Shown here: in pieces, positions 4,676 to 5,595 of the stretch
Layout of the letters: every line of letters begins with the position of its first letter
Position numbering within the stretch: position 1 is the first letter of the stretch
Origin: Oscillospiraceae bacterium
GTDB lineage: Bacteria > Bacillota_A > Clostridia > Oscillospirales > Oscillospiraceae
NCBI GenBank assembly: GCA_017455225.1
Contig: JAFTBL010000144.1
Location: 1-5,595, forward strand
Direction: 5' to 3'
Length of the DNA stretch: 5,595 nucleotides
Translations under genes and position numbers: made by a program
Notes under the pieces: generated by a model
What the model saw: only the letters and a program-made list of their open reading frames with translations
Told to the model about the DNA's origin: nothing
The model's database searches: none

Positions 4676-5595
4676 TCATTTGCCCATGTTCATCTGGGCA
4701 GCCACCTCGGCGGCGAAGTCCTCCTGCTTCTTCTCGATGCCCTCACCGGTCATGAAGCGGACGGCCTTGACGAACTTCACGCTGCCGCCCAGCTTCTTGG
4801 CGGCGTCGGCGATGTAGTTCTCCACCGTGCCGGTGAAGATGTCGCCGCGGACGAACTCCTGCTGCAGCAGGCAGTTCTCCTCGTAGAGCTTGTTCATCTT
4901 GCCCATGACGATCTTTTCCTTGACCTGCTGGGGCTTGCCGGCCATCTTGGGGTCGGTGTCCATCAGAGCCAGAGCAACCTTCTTCTCCTCGGCCAGCACC
5001 TCATCGCTGACGTCGGACTTGTCCCAGAAGCGAGGATTCAGCGCGGCGATCTGCATGGCCACGTTCTTGCCGATCTCGGTGGCGTCCACGCCGCCCTCGA
5101 CCGCCAGATTCACCATCACGCCGATCTTGCCGCCGGCATGGATGTAACCCACGCTGGTGTTGTCGCTGTAACGGACAAAGCGGCGGATCTGCAGGTTTTC
5201 ACCGATGGACATGACCTTTTCCGGCAGAGTCTCGGAAACGGTCAGATCGGAGCCGGGATACTTGCTGGCCAGCAGCGCGTCCACGTCGGCGGGATCGTTG
5301 TCTACAACGGCCTTGGCCACGTCCTTCACAAAGGCCACAAACGCATCGCTCTTGGCGCAGAAGTCGGTCTCGCAGTTGACCTCCACCACAGCGCCCACGC
5401 CGTTCTCGCACAGGGCGTAGGACATACCCGCGGCGGCGCTGCGGCCGGCCTTCTTGGCAGCCTTGGCAAGGCCCTTTTCACGCAGGTACTCCACCGCCTT
5501 GTCCATGTCGCCGTCCGTCTCGGTCAGCGCCTTCTTGCAGTCCATCATGCCCACGCCGGTCATCTCGCGCAGGGTCTTCACATCAGCAGCAGTAA
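4676..5595 (-). CDS. tsf: Translation elongation factor Ts, N-terminal few residues beyond the window
   Basis: EF-Ts is the cytosolic nucleotide exchange factor that releases GDP from EF-Tu. The visible 305 residues begin TAADVKTLREMTGVGMMDCK, the family's UBA-like N-terminal domain, so by comparison with MAIT-type starts only about three residues are missing. The GTG at 5581 is the internal Val codon, not the start. The EF-Tu-contacting motif reads NCETDFCAKSDAF, with Asp and Phe at about positions 80 and 81 of the full protein as in E. coli; the residue after Phe is Cys where Val is usual. The core dimerisation domain (VGYIHAGGKIGVMVNL; KNVAMQIAALNPRF) and the C-terminal FVKAVRFMTGEGIEKK are intact. 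Length of about 308 is slightly above E. coli's 283. In most bacteria rpsB lies directly upstream, here beyond the edge. A strong terminator follows. Confidence 0.97.
   Translation of the reverse strand, partial: TAADVKTLREMTGVGMMDCKKALTETDGDMDKAVEYLREKGLAKAAKKAGRSAAAGMSYALCENGVGAVVEVNCETDFCAKSDAFVAFVKDVAKAVVDNDPADVDALLASKYPGSDLTVSETLPEKVMSIGENLQIRRFVRYSDNTSVGYIHAGGKIGVMVNLAVEGGVDATEIGKNVAMQIAALNPRFWDKSDVSDEVLAEEKKVALALMDTDPKMAGKPQQVKEKIVMGKMNKLYEENCLLQQEFVRGDIFTGTVENYIADAAKKLGGSVKFVKAVRFMTGEGIEKKQEDFAAEVAAQMNMGK

Noticed and set aside
3651..4679. Minus-strand open frame (342 codons) opposite the DUF4349 gene
   Set aside because: The plus strand encodes a clear lipoprotein with promoter and terminator; the opposite frame has no family features and spans both terminators.

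Overview
The window looks like chromosomal housekeeping DNA from a GC-rich, spore-forming member of the Clostridia, most likely an Oscillospiraceae-type gut bacterium. The reasons are a GerW/YtfJ sporulation protein, the clostridial gene order site-2 protease - scpA - scpB - DUF2953 - gerW, AAGGAG-like ribosome binding sites and strongly GC-biased codons. Genus and species cannot be fixed from the sequence. I see no phage, transposon, CRISPR, tRNA or rRNA signal.

Region 1 (about 1-3256, minus strand) is one five-gene operon read right to left. A sigma-A-like promoter lies at 3228-3256. It is followed by an M50 site-2 protease family membrane protein (GTG start at 3172), scpA, scpB, a DUF2953 membrane protein and gerW, which runs off the left edge. 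Gaps are short and I see no internal terminator. ScpA and ScpB are the kleisin and winged-helix subunits of the Smc condensin; the protease and DUF2953 protein are membrane-associated, and GerW belongs to sporulation.

The main anomaly is at the 5' end of scpA. The best ribosome binding site and start (TTG at 2512) encode a plausible ScpA N-terminus in one frame, while the rest of ScpA continues in the frame reached by a -1 shift near 2483. This suggests a single-base deletion, a sequence error or, less likely, frameshifting.

Region 2 (3173-3430) is a 258-bp AT-rich divergent intergenic region. It holds the operon promoter, several short inverted repeats and a weaker candidate promoter for the plus strand.

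Region 3 (3431-4614, plus strand) has a 60-residue two-helix membrane protein and then a DUF4349 lipoprotein with its own strong-looking promoter. That promoter overlaps the end of the small gene and a terminator-like hairpin. A good intrinsic terminator follows the lipoprotein.

Region 4 (4621-5595, minus strand) is tsf (EF-Ts), missing only about its first three residues at the right edge, with its own terminator. The two terminators sit back to back between the convergent genes. Nothing here amounts to a new multi-gene system; the scpA frame break, the interleaved terminator/promoter and the small membrane protein deserve the closest look.
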